Source: CAUPWF01 sp964369755 (lineage in GTDB: Bacteria; Bacillota; Clostridia; Lachnospirales; Lachnospiraceae). From it: a stretch of DNA of 43,858 bases. The notes below the pieces were generated by a model. It was not told the origin of the DNA. It searched no databases and worked only from the letters and a program-made list of their open reading frames with translations. Made by a program: the position numbers and the translations under genes. The first letter of the stretch is position 1. Every line of letters starts with the position of its first letter. Shown one piece after another: positions 33,635 to 43,387 of this stretch. The stretch is taken from positions 1-43,858 of the forward strand of contig CAYJFY010000020.1 of NCBI GenBank assembly GCA_964369755.1, written 5' to 3'.

Positions 33635-34135
33635 ATGAAAAATAAGATAGCCTATCTAGGCATTTATATTACATTGGCATTGATGTTTAGTTATTTAGAA
33701 TTGCTCATTCCAATACGATTTCCAATTCCCGGAATTAAGCTTGGATTAGCGAATCTTGTAGTTGTTATTTTAAGCCAGCAGATGGGTTGGCGAGAAGCTA
33801 GCTGTATATCGGTGATCAGGGTGGTTGTTTCTGGGTTTTTATTCAGTAATTTAGCATCTGTCTTATATAGTTTGGCTGGTTGCACCTTAAGTATTGTGGT
33901 GATGTATTTCATGGATAAAAGCAAAAGGTTTAGTGTTGTCGGAGTCAGTATAGGTGGTGGAGTGTTCCATAATTTGGGACAACTTATTGTAGCGATGTTA
34001 GTGCTAGAAAATACATCCCTATTTTATTATTTCCCATTCTTATTGATCGCTGGAACTTTAACGGGGTGCGCAATAGGGATTGTGAGTAGGGAAGTTCTCA
34101 GGAGACTACCCAAACTACCAGAATCAAAGAGATAA
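33635..34135 (+). CDS. Gx transporter family / HepPP synthase component I-like membrane protein
   Basis: The protein has 166 residues and five or six hydrophobic segments. The repeat FPIPGIKLGLANLVVV and GGGVFHNLGQLIVAMLVLEN are typical. The family is annotated as heptaprenyl diphosphate synthase component I but resembles small-molecule uptake membrane proteins. With the NusG-II gene and ApbE it forms a conserved trio in anaerobes. No polyprenyl synthetase gene follows here. Confidence 0.87.
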   Translation: MKNKIAYLGIYITLALMFSYLELLIPIRFPIPGIKLGLANLVVVILSQQMGWREASCISVIRVVVSGFLFSNLASVLYSLAGCTLSIVVMYFMDKSKRFSVVGVSIGGGVFHNLGQLIVAMLVLENTSLFYYFPFLLIAGTLTGCAIGIVSREVLRRLPKLPESKR

Positions 34136-34152
34136 ATAAAATTGATAGGATA

Positions 34153-34188
34153 GATAAAATCAATGTGATTGATAAAATCAATGGGATT
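34153..34188 (+). repeat. Tandem 18-base repeat before ruvA
   Basis: Two adjacent copies of GATAAAATCAATGTGATT differ at one base (T to G). They lie between the Gx transporter stop and the ruvA start. ATTGAT and ATCAAT within them can pair, so a hairpin in the leader is possible. Confidence 0.7.
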
Positions 34189-34211
34189 GATTTGGAAAGA
34201 TAGAGGAAATT

Positions 34212-34826
34212 ATGATTTCATATGTGAATGGTGAATTGGTCGCGATAGAGGGAAATAAAGCGATTGTAGATGTAATGGGCATGGGATACGGAATTTTGAT
34301 GCCTTTACAATCGATTTCGCAACTTCCAGCCATAGGAAGTAGAGTGAAACTACATACTTATCTATATGTGAAAGAAGATGCTATGCAATTGTTTGGATTT
34401 TTCAATCAAGATGATTTGGAAGTATATAAACTCATCATAGGGGTCAGCGGAATTGGTCCAAAGGGTGGCTTGAATATTTTATCGGAATTATCTTCTGATG
34501 ATCTGCGCTTTGCCGTAGCTAGTTCCGATGCGAAGGCAATATCAAAAGCACCAGGAATTGGCAAGAAAACAGCAGAAAAATTAATCATCGAATTAAGAGA
34601 TAAGTTGCACTTAGAGGATGCAATCGATCATACACAGAGAAAACATTCAGGTGGAGAGGTTTCTGGACTAGGGAATGCCAATCATATGGATGCAATTCAA
34701 GCTTTAGTATCTTTGGGTTACGATCAAACAGAAAGTATGCAAGCGGTAAGAAGAGTGGAAGACCCAGAGGGAACTTTAAGTGCAGAAGATATAATCAAGC
34801 AAGCGCTGAGATTGATTGCATTATAA
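34212..34826 (+). CDS. ruvA: Holliday junction DNA helicase RuvA
   Basis: The protein has 204 residues. Domain I is an OB fold (MISYVNGELVAIEGNKAIVDV). Domain II has two helix-hairpin-helix motifs (VSGIGPKGGLNIL and APGIGKKTAEKLIIELRDK). Domain III (about 155-204) contacts RuvB. It binds four-way junctions and loads RuvB. ruvB follows after 19 bases. Confidence 0.97.
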   Translation: MISYVNGELVAIEGNKAIVDVMGMGYGILMPLQSISQLPAIGSRVKLHTYLYVKEDAMQLFGFFNQDDLEVYKLIIGVSGIGPKGGLNILSELSSDDLRFAVASSDAKAISKAPGIGKKTAEKLIIELRDKLHLEDAIDHTQRKHSGGEVSGLGNANHMDAIQALVSLGYDQTESMQAVRRVEDPEGTLSAEDIIKQALRLIAL

Positions 34827-34845
34827 TAGGAGAGTAGAATAGAAC

Positions 34846-35835
34846 ATGGAAAGACGCATTATCACTACAGAAAACCTAGAAGAGGATAAAAAGATAGAAA
34901 ATCATCTTAGGCCTCAGTTTCTAAAGGATTATATTGGGCAAAGTAAGCTAAAGGAAACTTTGGGGATTTATATCAATGCAGCAAAAGCAAGAGGCGAAGC
35001 CTTAGATCATGTGTTGCTCTACGGACCGCCAGGACTTGGCAAAACGACACTTGCTGGAATTATAGCGAATGAAATGAATGTAAATATTAAGATTACATCT
35101 GGTCCTGCAATTGAAAAGCCAGGAGAGATGGCTGCGATTTTAAATGGGCTTCAAGAGGGAGATGTTCTCTTTGTTGATGAAATTCATAGATTGAATCGTC
35201 AAGTGGAAGAAGTGCTCTATCCTGCTATGGAAGATTTTGTGATTGATATTATGATTGGAAAGGGTTCAACGGCACGTTCGATTCGTTTGGATTTGCCTAA
35301 ATTTACGTTGATTGGAGCGACTACTAGAGCGGGAATGTTATCTGCTCCACTTCGGGATCGTTTTGGGGTAGTGCATCGCATGGATTTTTATACAGAAACT
35401 GAATTAGAGACCATATTAATTCGTTCTGCGGATGTGTTGGGTGTTGGAATCGATCACGAGGGAGCACTAGAGATGGCGACAAGGTCACGAGGCACTCCAA
35501 GGCTAGCCAATCGTTTATTAAAACGGGTACGTGATTTTGCACAGATCAAATACGAAGGATTTATCACTAGAGAAGTTGCTTCTGATGCATTGGATGTCTT
35601 AGATGTTGACAAAAAGGGGCTAGACCAAGTGGATAGGACAGTACTAGAGACTATGATCTACAAGTTTCAAGGTGGACCTGTTGGATTGGAGACTTTGGCT
35701 GCGACAATCGGAGAGGACTCAGGAACTCTTGAGGATGTGTATGAGCCATATCTACTGAAAAATGGTTTTATACAGAGAACTCCGCGTGGGAGAATCGTCA
35801 CGGATTTGGCATATGAACATCTAGGGATTTCATAG
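34846..35835 (+). CDS. ruvB: Holliday junction DNA helicase RuvB
   Basis: The protein has 329 residues. Walker A is GPPGLGKTT, Walker B VDEIHRL, sensor GATTRAGML and arginine finger region LRDRFG. A C-terminal winged helix follows (GFIQRTPRGRIVTDLAYEHL). It drives branch migration of Holliday junctions with RuvA. No ruvC lies nearby, as expected for this group. Confidence 0.97.
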   Translation: MERRIITTENLEEDKKIENHLRPQFLKDYIGQSKLKETLGIYINAAKARGEALDHVLLYGPPGLGKTTLAGIIANEMNVNIKITSGPAIEKPGEMAAILNGLQEGDVLFVDEIHRLNRQVEEVLYPAMEDFVIDIMIGKGSTARSIRLDLPKFTLIGATTRAGMLSAPLRDRFGVVHRMDFYTETELETILIRSADVLGVGIDHEGALEMATRSRGTPRLANRLLKRVRDFAQIKYEGFITREVASDALDVLDVDKKGLDQVDRTVLETMIYKFQGGPVGLETLAATIGEDSGTLEDVYEPYLLKNGFIQRTPRGRIVTDLAYEHLGIS

Positions 35836-35842
35836 AAAATAG

Positions 35843-35870
35843 TTGTTTTTATTTTAAAATCGTATATAAT
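35843..35870 (+). promoter_or_regulatory. Probable promoter of zapA
   Basis: TTGTTT (35843-35848), a 16-base spacer and TATAAT (35865-35870), followed by AAGGAGG at 35891. Confidence 0.55.
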
Positions 35871-35902
35871 ATATAAGTATAGAATTTACCAAGGAGGACA
35901 TG

Positions 35903-36313
35903 ATGGCTTCAGAAAAAAAATTTACAGAAGTTTTAATAGATGGAAAGGTGATTACGCTTGCGGGTTATGAAGGCGAGGAATACCTCCAGAAGGTGGCAAC
36001 GTATTTAAATCATAAGATTAGTGAATGTAAGAGTAGCAAAAGTTATACGAGACAAAATGCTGCGATGCAAAGCATTTTGCTTGCGCTCAATGTTGCGGAT
36101 GACTACTTTAAAACAAAGAAATTAGCCGACACATTGGAACGTAACATGGAAGACAAAGATAAAGAAATGTATGACTTGAAACATGAGCTGATTTCTACTC
36201 AACTTAAGTTAGAAAATGCTGAAACATTGAATCAGACATTAAGGGATCAAATTACACAATTGCAAAAAGAGCAAGTGAAATTAGAAACACAAATTAATGT
36301 AAGTAATAAATAG
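35903..36313 (+). CDS. zapA: Cell division protein ZapA
   Basis: The protein has 136 residues from ATG 35903; AAGGAGG (35891-35897) is 5 bases upstream, while ATG 35900 is too close. The N-terminal ZapA domain (VLIDGKVITLAGYEGEEYLQKVATYLN) is followed by a coiled coil (about 75-136). It bundles FtsZ filaments at the division ring. The terminator at 36308 overlaps its stop. Confidence 0.88.
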   Translation: MASEKKFTEVLIDGKVITLAGYEGEEYLQKVATYLNHKISECKSSKSYTRQNAAMQSILLALNVADDYFKTKKLADTLERNMEDKDKEMYDLKHELISTQLKLENAETLNQTLRDQITQLQKEQVKLETQINVSNK

Positions 36314-36336
36314 ACTGTCTTTCGGCAGTCTATTTT
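36308..36336 (+). terminator. Terminator after zapA
   Basis: AAATAGACTG / CAGTCTATTT with a loop around TCTTTCGG, followed by T-rich sequence. The left arm includes the zapA stop. Confidence 0.75.
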
Positions 36337-36383
36337 CTCTAGTGGAAAACCGCAATAAGAAATTGTATAGGATTAGGAGACAT

Positions 36384-38780
36384 ATGATGAGTGATTTGAT
36401 GAAAAATAATATTGAATTATTAGCACCTGCGGGTTCTTATGAAAGTTTCTTGGCCGCGGTTCATTCTGGGGCAGATGCTATCTATCTAGGGGGTAGCAAG
36501 TTTGGTGCGAGAGCATTTGCTGGTAACTTTATGGAAGAGGAAGTGTTGCAGGCGATTGATTATGCCCATTTACATGGGAAAAAGGTATTTCTCACAGTAA
36601 ATACGCTAGTAAAAGAAGATGAGTTACAAAGCCAGTTGTTTGAATATCTTAAGCCCCTCTATCTACATGGACTCGATGCGATTATTGTTCAGGATTTGGG
36701 AGTGCTAGCTTTTGTTCTAAAGCATTTTCCTGACCTTGCGATTCATGCGAGTACGCAGATGGCTGTAGAGAGCTATTTGGGGGCAAAATTTTTAGAAGAT
36801 TGTGGAGTAGAGCGTGTTGTACTAGCGCGTGAGCTATCGGTTTCAGAAATAAAAAAAATTGTAGATTACACGAATCTAGAAATAGAGTGTTTTGTACATG
36901 GTGCATTGTGTTATGCATATTCTGGATTGTGTTTATATAGTGGAATGATTGGTGGGAGAAGTGGAAATCGCGGTCAATGTGCGCAGTCCTGTCGTCTACC
37001 GTATGCGATTCAAGATAAAAAGGCTTATTATATGAGCATGAAGGATATTTGTACCTTGAAGCAAATCCCTGAGTTGATTGAAGCGGGAATCACATCATTT
37101 AAGATTGAAGGTAGAATGAAGAAACCAGAATATGTAGCAGGAGTTACTGCTATGTATCGAAAATATATTGATAGCTATGTTTCAGGAAAAGAAAATTATC
37201 ATGTGCTAGAAGAAGATATCAACCAATTGAGAGATTTGTTTAATCGGGGCGATTTTCATTCGGGGTATTATCATAAACACAATGGAAAAGATATGATAAC
37301 CATGGACAAACCAAATCATATAGGTGTAGCGGTGATTAAGGTTCTTTCACAAACAGACCGTATTGTTCGAGGAAGCGTGCTTCTAGATACCAATTCTGGG
37401 GATGTTATTTCTCTTCCAAACAGCGAGGATGATTATACCTTGGGTGGAGATTATCATGTGGGAGATACCATTGAATTATCCTTACGAAGAGGAGTTAGAA
37501 TTCCCAAGGGGACAATTCTATATCGAACACGAAATAATCGCTTGATTCATGAGATTCAAGATTCTCTCAAGGAGTCTAAGATTCAATATCCGATCGAGGC
37601 AAGGTTAACGGCAAAAATGGGAGAACCAATTCGTCTTGTGATAACGGATGGCGAGTTTCAAGTTACATGCAGTGGAGCAGATGTCGAGGCAGCAAAAAGT
37701 GCTCCAATAGACTTGGCTAAATTAGAAAATCAAATGAAGAAAACTGGGAATACATGCTTTTGTTTTTCAAATCTTGTGATAGAGGCAGATTCTGATATTT
37801 TTATACCCATGCAACAGATTAAATCTCTACGAAGAGAGGGGATTGAGCAGTTAGAGGAGAAAAGAAAAGCATCCCATCGACGAAGTCTGGAAACAGTGAA
37901 TTTCCAAGATTCTAGTGGAAAACATAACAACATAGCATGTAGTGACTGGAGACCAGAAAACAGAGGTCTCCACGTATCAGTTGTAACATTAGAACAACTG
38001 ATAGAAGTGAGAGAGTGGGAACATGTTACCCGTATCTATATGGAATGTGATATCGTGGATTCTCCATGGGATGATTTGGAGTTGAAAAAATCAATTGATG
38101 TCACAAAAAAAATGGGCAAGGAAGTTTATTTTGGTTTGCCATATATTTTCCGAAATGATACAATAAGTCTGTATGAAAGCAAATATCAGGAGTTATGTAG
38201 TTTGGGTTGCGATGGTTTTTTGGTTCGGACATTAGGTCAAGTAGAGTTTTTAAAACAACACCAATACCTTGGAGGACTGATGCTAGATGCGCAATTATAT
38301 CAATACAATAATTCTTCCATCGAATTTTGGCAGGATAAAAATATATGTGATGGAACAGCGCCTTTTGAATTAAATAGAAGTGAATTAAAAGTACTTAAAC
38401 GAGAACGTATGGAGTTTTTTATGTATGGACATCTACCAACGATGATTTCTGCTCAGTGTTTTGTAAAAACAATCGGAACGTGTAATCATCATTCTCGAAC
38501 CATCGAACTTACAGATCGAAAGGGAGAAAGATTTTCTGTGAGATCTTCTTGTGTGCATTGCTATAATATTGTGTATAGTCACAAACCGATTTGCTTATTT
38601 GATGAAATGAGTGAAGTAGAGGAGTTGGGATTCCAATCAATACGATTGAGTTTTACGATTGAGAGTCAAAAAGAAGTTAGAAATATACTTAAATTATATG
38701 AAAAATATCTTAGTGGAAATTTCGCTGAGGTAGATTTGCAATCCTTTTCAAAGGGGCATTTTAGAAAAGGTGTAAGTTAG
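36384..38780 (+). CDS. U32 peptidase-family protein, RlhA/TrhP-like
   Basis: The protein has about 798 residues from ATG 36384 (or 36387), after AGGAG at 36375; the open frame reaches to 36342 without a site. The N-terminal U32 domain shows ELLAPAGSYESFLAAVHSGADAIYLGG and the signature FVHGALCYAYSGLCLYSG with the Cys-rich NRGQCAQSCRLPY. A middle DUF3656-like part and a second half with more Cys follow (CFVKTIGTCNHH, SSCVHC). Such proteins hydroxylate tRNA uridine or 23S rRNA C2501; the length and DUF3656 suggest the RlhA side. Confidence 0.85.
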   Translation: MMSDLMKNNIELLAPAGSYESFLAAVHSGADAIYLGGSKFGARAFAGNFMEEEVLQAIDYAHLHGKKVFLTVNTLVKEDELQSQLFEYLKPLYLHGLDAIIVQDLGVLAFVLKHFPDLAIHASTQMAVESYLGAKFLEDCGVERVVLARELSVSEIKKIVDYTNLEIECFVHGALCYAYSGLCLYSGMIGGRSGNRGQCAQSCRLPYAIQDKKAYYMSMKDICTLKQIPELIEAGITSFKIEGRMKKPEYVAGVTAMYRKYIDSYVSGKENYHVLEEDINQLRDLFNRGDFHSGYYHKHNGKDMITMDKPNHIGVAVIKVLSQTDRIVRGSVLLDTNSGDVISLPNSEDDYTLGGDYHVGDTIELSLRRGVRIPKGTILYRTRNNRLIHEIQDSLKESKIQYPIEARLTAKMGEPIRLVITDGEFQVTCSGADVEAAKSAPIDLAKLENQMKKTGNTCFCFSNLVIEADSDIFIPMQQIKSLRREGIEQLEEKRKASHRRSLETVNFQDSSGKHNNIACSDWRPENRGLHVSVVTLEQLIEVREWEHVTRIYMECDIVDSPWDDLELKKSIDVTKKMGKEVYFGLPYIFRNDTISLYESKYQELCSLGCDGFLVRTLGQVEFLKQHQYLGGLMLDAQLYQYNNSSIEFWQDKNICDGTAPFELNRSELKVLKRERMEFFMYGHLPTMISAQCFVKTIGTCNHHSRTIELTDRKGERFSVRSSCVHCYNIVYSHKPICLFDEMSEVEELGFQSIRLSFTIESQKEVRNILKLYEKYLSGNFAEVDLQSFSKGHFRKGVS

Positions 38781-38788
38781 GAGTTGAA

Positions 38789-40213
38789 ATGATTAATTTA
38801 TATTGTACTTTAGGGAAATACCTTATGATACTGATTATGGTGATATATACTTATCATTGTTTTAGTATCTTTGGACATAGTGAAGAATGGAAAAAGAAAA
38901 ATTCGCTGCTTCGGCAAAAAATAATGATTTTTATCTTTCAAATGGTTGCATACTCTATCTTATACTTGCAATCGCGTAAGGTGGAATATATTGTTTTCTT
39001 TTTGATACAATTTATTTTGATTCTTATAATATTTATCTTGTATACCAAAATATATCCGCAAGTATCGCAGCTTGTGTTAAACAATATGTGCATGCTTCTT
39101 TCGATAGGGTTCATTATGATTAGCCGATTGGAGTTCGATAAGGCTATTCGACAGATTATTATTTGTGCGGGTTCAATTGTAATTAGTTTGTTGCTACCGA
39201 TTATTATTCGACGAGCCGATTTTTTATCTAATTCTATCTGGAAAAATATTTTTCTGATCACCGGAATTGGTGCATTGTTATTAGTATTAGTGATCGGTCA
39301 GACTCAATATGGGGCAAAACTTGGATTTGAAATCTTTGGAATTGGAGTGCAACCATCAGAGTTTGTAAAAATTATCTTTGTGTTTTTTATCGCCAATTGT
39401 TTTTATCGGTCAACAGAGTTTAAGGATGTGGTGATCACCACGATACTAGCGGCAACCCATGTACTCATTCTAGTAATTTCAACAGATTTGGGTGCAGCTG
39501 TTATTTTATTTGTTGTATATCTTGTGATGTTATATGTGGCTACAAAACAATCACGATACTTGGTTATAGGCGGAATAAGCGGTGCATTTGCAGCTGTTGT
39601 AGCATATCAATTATTCAATCACGTAAGAGTGAGAGTTGAAGCATTTATCGATCCATTCGCAGTTTATAATACGGGTGGCTATCAAGTTGCGCAATCTCTT
39701 TTTGCAATAGGCACAGGTGGATTTAGTGGAATGGGACTGTTTCAGGGTGCACCAGAAACCATTCCTGTTGCAGTAGAAGATTTCATTTTTTCAGCAATTG
39801 CTGAAGAAATGGGATTGATTATCGCACTTTCGGTTATATTAATCTGTCTCAGTTGCTATGTGATGTTTTTAAATATTGCAATGAGATTAAAAAATGAATT
39901 TTATAAGTATATTGCAATTGGATTAGGAACATCTTATATGTTTCAAGTGTTTTTGACCATTGGAGGTGTAACAAAGTTTATTCCATCCACTGGTGTAACC
40001 TTACCATTGATAAGTTATGGGGGAAGCTCTTTATTAAGCACACTTATATTATTTGCTATAATCCAAGGTTTATATATACTTAGAGAAGATGAGGAAGAAA
40101 AAATTGAAAAAGAGAGACGACGACATCAAGATAATCAATCTAGATCCGCTAGAATCCAAGAGGGAAGAAGCAAAGCCGTCAAGAAAAGGCGTCCGAAAAA
40201 AGAAGAGAGATAA
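38789..40213 (+). CDS. FtsW/RodA/SpoVE-family peptidoglycan polymerase
   Basis: The protein has 474 residues and about ten to twelve membrane helices. SEDS motifs are present: GVQPSEFVKI, FSAIAEEMGLI and TGVTLPLISYGGSS. It polymerises lipid II together with the class B PBP encoded next. The C-terminal tail (about 430-474) is cytoplasmic, rich in Arg, Lys and Glu, and its coding region overlaps the PBP gene by 125 bases. The partner gene suggests a dedicated cell-wall synthesis pair. Confidence 0.93.
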   Translation: MINLYCTLGKYLMILIMVIYTYHCFSIFGHSEEWKKKNSLLRQKIMIFIFQMVAYSILYLQSRKVEYIVFFLIQFILILIIFILYTKIYPQVSQLVLNNMCMLLSIGFIMISRLEFDKAIRQIIICAGSIVISLLLPIIIRRADFLSNSIWKNIFLITGIGALLLVLVIGQTQYGAKLGFEIFGIGVQPSEFVKIIFVFFIANCFYRSTEFKDVVITTILAATHVLILVISTDLGAAVILFVVYLVMLYVATKQSRYLVIGGISGAFAAVVAYQLFNHVRVRVEAFIDPFAVYNTGGYQVAQSLFAIGTGGFSGMGLFQGAPETIPVAVEDFIFSAIAEEMGLIIALSVILICLSCYVMFLNIAMRLKNEFYKYIAIGLGTSYMFQVFLTIGGVTKFIPSTGVTLPLISYGGSSLLSTLILFAIIQGLYILREDEEEKIEKERRRHQDNQSRSARIQEGRSKAVKKRRPKKEER

Positions 40214-41612
40214 AAAACCGAGAAATATCGGTTTTGCAAAAATAACATACTCATTCGTGGCATTATTTTTATGTATGATGTCATATATTGTCTACTATCA
40301 GGTATTTAAAAGTGATGAAATTATCAATAGTCAATATAATCCACGTCAGGACTTATTTGCAGAACATGTTGTACGTGGAAGTATTCTAGACGATGCAGGA
40401 AATGTTTTAGCAGAGACCAAGGTGGATGAATCAGGAAACGAAACAAGATTTTATCCATATGGAGATATGTATGCACATGTAGTAGGCTATGCAAGTAAGG
40501 GGAAGAGTGGGATTGAATTGGAAGAAAACTTCTCACTTTTAACATCAAATGCGTTTTTTATGGAAAAAATCACGAATGAATTCATGGACCAAAAAGATGT
40601 GGGCGATCAACTTCATACCACTTTAAATCATGGACTACAACAAGCGGCATATCAAGCATTGGGAGATTATGAGGGGGCTGTGGTGATCTTAGAACCACGT
40701 ACGGGTAAGATACTAGCGATGGTATCAAAGAATGGATTTGATCCAAATACCATAGACAGTGATTGGGATGCCTTGATTGAATCGGAAGAAAGTATCCTTC
40801 TAAATCGAGCAACCTACGGGTCTTATGTTCCAGGATCCATATTTAAAACGGTCACTTTACTAGAATATATCAAAGAAAATACGGATTATGAGAGTTATAC
40901 TTATGAATGCACTGGCTCAATTGAAGTGGATGGAACAACCATTGCGTGTAGCAATGATAAGGTGCATGGAGTGCAAAATTTAGAGGAGTCTTATGCAAAT
41001 TCATGTAATACTTCTTTTGTTAATATGGGATTGACGCTGGACCTAAGTGAATATGGAGAAACAGCGGAGGATTTGCTCTTTGATAGTAAATTGCCAGGAA
41101 CCTATGATTCGAAGGAAAGTGAATTTGTATTAAATGAGGAATCTAACTCAGCAGAAGTTATGATGACAGCGATAGGTCAAGGCGATACCCTGGTTAGTCC
41201 CTATCATATGGCAATGCTAGCATCTTCGATTGCAAATGGTGGAAATCTAATGACACCATACATCGTCGATTATGTGTCAAATCATACGGGCTCTGTCGTA
41301 TCCGAGGAGAAACCAAAAGCAGCTCAAACGCTGATGACTACAGATGAAGCAATGATTTTGACAGATTATATGCAAGCGGTTGTTGAGTATGGAACCGCAA
41401 CAAATCTATCTGGGGGTTCTTATACGGTTGCAGGCAAGACAGGTACAGCAGAATACAGTAGCGAGGAGAATCGAACCCACTCTTGGTTTATGGGATTCAC
41501 GAATCCAGAGAATCCAGATTTGGCCTTTGCAGTAGTGGTTGAAGAATCAGATGGAGGTAAATCTGCGTCTTCTGTTGTAGGGCAAATTTTATCAACATAC
41601 TATCAGAACTAA
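40089..41612 (+). CDS. Class B penicillin-binding protein (transpeptidase)
   Basis: The protein has 507 residues from ATG 40089; a TTG at 40104 after GAGGAAG is an alternative. A 50-residue, Lys/Arg-rich cytoplasmic tail is followed by one membrane helix (about 52-70) and an extracellular transpeptidase domain. Active-site motifs are SIFK (Ser250, Lys253), SCN (305-307) and KTGTAEY (about 455). It cross-links peptide side chains of peptidoglycan. It lacks PASTA repeats and is short, like mycobacterial PbpA, and pairs with the upstream SEDS protein. Confidence 0.93.
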   Translation: MRKKKLKKRDDDIKIINLDPLESKREEAKPSRKGVRKKKRDKKPRNIGFAKITYSFVALFLCMMSYIVYYQVFKSDEIINSQYNPRQDLFAEHVVRGSILDDAGNVLAETKVDESGNETRFYPYGDMYAHVVGYASKGKSGIELEENFSLLTSNAFFMEKITNEFMDQKDVGDQLHTTLNHGLQQAAYQALGDYEGAVVILEPRTGKILAMVSKNGFDPNTIDSDWDALIESEESILLNRATYGSYVPGSIFKTVTLLEYIKENTDYESYTYECTGSIEVDGTTIACSNDKVHGVQNLEESYANSCNTSFVNMGLTLDLSEYGETAEDLLFDSKLPGTYDSKESEFVLNEESNSAEVMMTAIGQGDTLVSPYHMAMLASSIANGGNLMTPYIVDYVSNHTGSVVSEEKPKAAQTLMTTDEAMILTDYMQAVVEYGTATNLSGGSYTVAGKTGTAEYSSEENRTHSWFMGFTNPENPDLAFAVVVEESDGGKSASSVVGQILSTYYQN

Positions 41613-41623
41613 GGAGAAGAGAA

Positions 41624-41968
41624 ATGACATTCTATAGCCCCTTATATTTGACAAAATATTGTGAAGAAAACCAGGAGGATATCGTAGAGAAAATCAAAAA
41701 TCGAGCATTGATGTTATCGACGTATTTGATTCTTTTGTCGAACAATGATACAATGCAATTAGAAATATTAGATAGTACTTATCTACATCAAATCCATTAT
41801 CCGACAGAAGGTATGATAATAGTTGGAATTGCAGAAGGCTATCAGGAAGCGCAAGAACTTGTTTTAGAAATCATAGATGAAACTTATGCGCATACGGGTT
41901 TGGCAGATATTAAAAAATATTTAAAAAGCAAACAGAACCATATGATTACAGAAGTGGATACAGAATAA
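41624..41968 (+). CDS. Conserved hypothetical protein, small
   Basis: The protein has 114 residues. It is soluble, without a signal peptide, mixed helix and strand, and has no Cys pairs. I do not recognise the family. A patch YHPTEG-like (IHYPTEGMIIVGIAEGYQEA) is the most distinctive part. It is 11 bases after the PBP gene, with AAGGAGA before the ATG, and 19 bases before the DUF2953 gene, so it is probably part of their transcript. Confidence 0.7.
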   Translation: MTFYSPLYLTKYCEENQEDIVEKIKNRALMLSTYLILLSNNDTMQLEILDSTYLHQIHYPTEGMIIVGIAEGYQEAQELVLEIIDETYAHTGLADIKKYLKSKQNHMITEVDTE

Positions 41969-41987
41969 TTTGAGGGTAGGGTAAAGG

Positions 41988-42917
41988 ATGTTATCAGCAT
42001 TATTATTTATATTGACAATACTAGGTCTTGTGATACTTTTTGTACTGCTATTCATCATTATTGTAGTTGCATTGGTATTATTTGTTCCAGTTCGATACCG
42101 AGTGGAAGGTGGAATTGATAATTCCATAAAAAGCTTGTATACGAAGATAGAAATCACCTGGCTGTTATCTTTATTGAAGGTGCAAGCAATTTATTCAGAG
42201 TCAGAATTTAAGACGGGGTTTCAAATTGCTTGGAAAAAGTTTGAAGATAAAGAGGACGGTGAATTCCAAGAAAACAATAATGTGCCTTCACCATCTCATT
42301 TGGAAGTGCCTTCGCCACTTCAGGAGGAAGAGACAAAGGTTCTTCAGGAGGAAAAGTCTAAGGGGTTTCAAATAGAACAACCGCAGGTGGTTCAAGGAGA
42401 AGAGAGAACGGAAAATAGGTTTATAGAGCAACAGAAAGATGACCAAGAGTTAGAACCGAAGAAAAAATTATCTGACAAGGTGAAAGCAGTGAAGAAGAAA
42501 ATGGAATATACATTTTCTAGTATTTGTGATAAAATAAAAAAAATATGGAAACAAATTGAGGAGTTTAAAGAATTTTTGCTCGCTGAAGAGCAAAAACTTT
42601 CTTTGAAAAAAATAAAAACACACATATTCTATTTGTTGAAGAAAATAAAACCGAAAAAGTTGAAAATAAATGCGGAATTTGGTTTAGAAGATCCGAGTCA
42701 AACAGGGATGGTACTAGCAGGAATAAGTGTATTGTATGGGTTTTATGGTGAGGCGATTCAGATCACACCGTCATTCGAAGAAAAAAAATACATAGCTGAT
42801 TGGTATATGAAGGGGCATTTGAGGTTGATTCATGTGCTTCGTATCGCTTGGCGAGTGTTTCGAGATAAGGAATTAATGAAATCTTATCGCAAACTGAAAA
42901 AATTATTAGATAAATAG
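41988..42917 (+). CDS. DUF2953 domain protein
   Basis: The protein has 309 residues. One strong N-terminal membrane helix (about 3-30) is followed by FVPVRYRVEGG, then a DUF2953-type domain split by a long acidic low-complexity linker (about 90-155, with repeated PSP, LQEEE and QEEK units). The C-terminal domain contains AEFGLEDPSQTGMVLAGISVLYGF. The usual neighbour is gerW, and the same is true here. The function is unknown, presumably in the spore or envelope. Confidence 0.83.
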   Translation: MLSALLFILTILGLVILFVLLFIIIVVALVLFVPVRYRVEGGIDNSIKSLYTKIEITWLLSLLKVQAIYSESEFKTGFQIAWKKFEDKEDGEFQENNNVPSPSHLEVPSPLQEEETKVLQEEKSKGFQIEQPQVVQGEERTENRFIEQQKDDQELEPKKKLSDKVKAVKKKMEYTFSSICDKIKKIWKQIEEFKEFLLAEEQKLSLKKIKTHIFYLLKKIKPKKLKINAEFGLEDPSQTGMVLAGISVLYGFYGEAIQITPSFEEKKYIADWYMKGHLRLIHVLRIAWRVFRDKELMKSYRKLKKLLDK

Positions 42918-42942
42918 AAAAAAGAATGTAGGAGGCAGAAAG

Positions 42943-43335
42943 ATGTCAGAGAAGAGAACAGATTTTACAGGAAGTATTGAAGCATTATTTAATGGGATGA
43001 ATGGGGTGATTTCATCAAAAACAGTGGTTGGAGATGCAATTCATATTGGAGATACCATTATCTTACCGTTCATCGATGTTTCATTTGGTTTAGGGGCTGG
43101 AGCATTTATGAAGAATGAGGCAGATAAGGCTGGCGGTGGACTTGGCGGTAAGTTATCTCCTAGCGCAGTTTTGGTAATTCAAAATGGACATGCAAAACTT
43201 GTAAATGTGAAGAACCAAGATACGATAACAAAAATCTTAGACATGGTTCCAGATGTTATCGACCGTTTTACAGAGAAAAAAGATAAGAAAATATCAGAAG
43301 ATGATATCAATGAATTGTTAGACGAAGCGGAATAA
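42943..43335 (+). CDS. gerW: GerW-family sporulation protein (YtfJ)
   Basis: The protein has 130 residues. The family core is complete: VVGDAIHIGDTIILPFIDVSFGLG, AGGGLGGKLSPSAVLVIQNG, then an acidic helical tail. In Bacillus the homologue is made in the forespore and aids germination with L-alanine. AGGAGGC precedes the ATG. Presence of this gene supports a spore former. Confidence 0.92.
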   Translation: MSEKRTDFTGSIEALFNGMNGVISSKTVVGDAIHIGDTIILPFIDVSFGLGAGAFMKNEADKAGGGLGGKLSPSAVLVIQNGHAKLVNVKNQDTITKILDMVPDVIDRFTEKKDKKISEDDINELLDEAE

Positions 43336-43387
43336 GAGCAGTTGTTGCATCATATAGTAGAGAAAAAGAGAGCGGAGCTAGATCATT

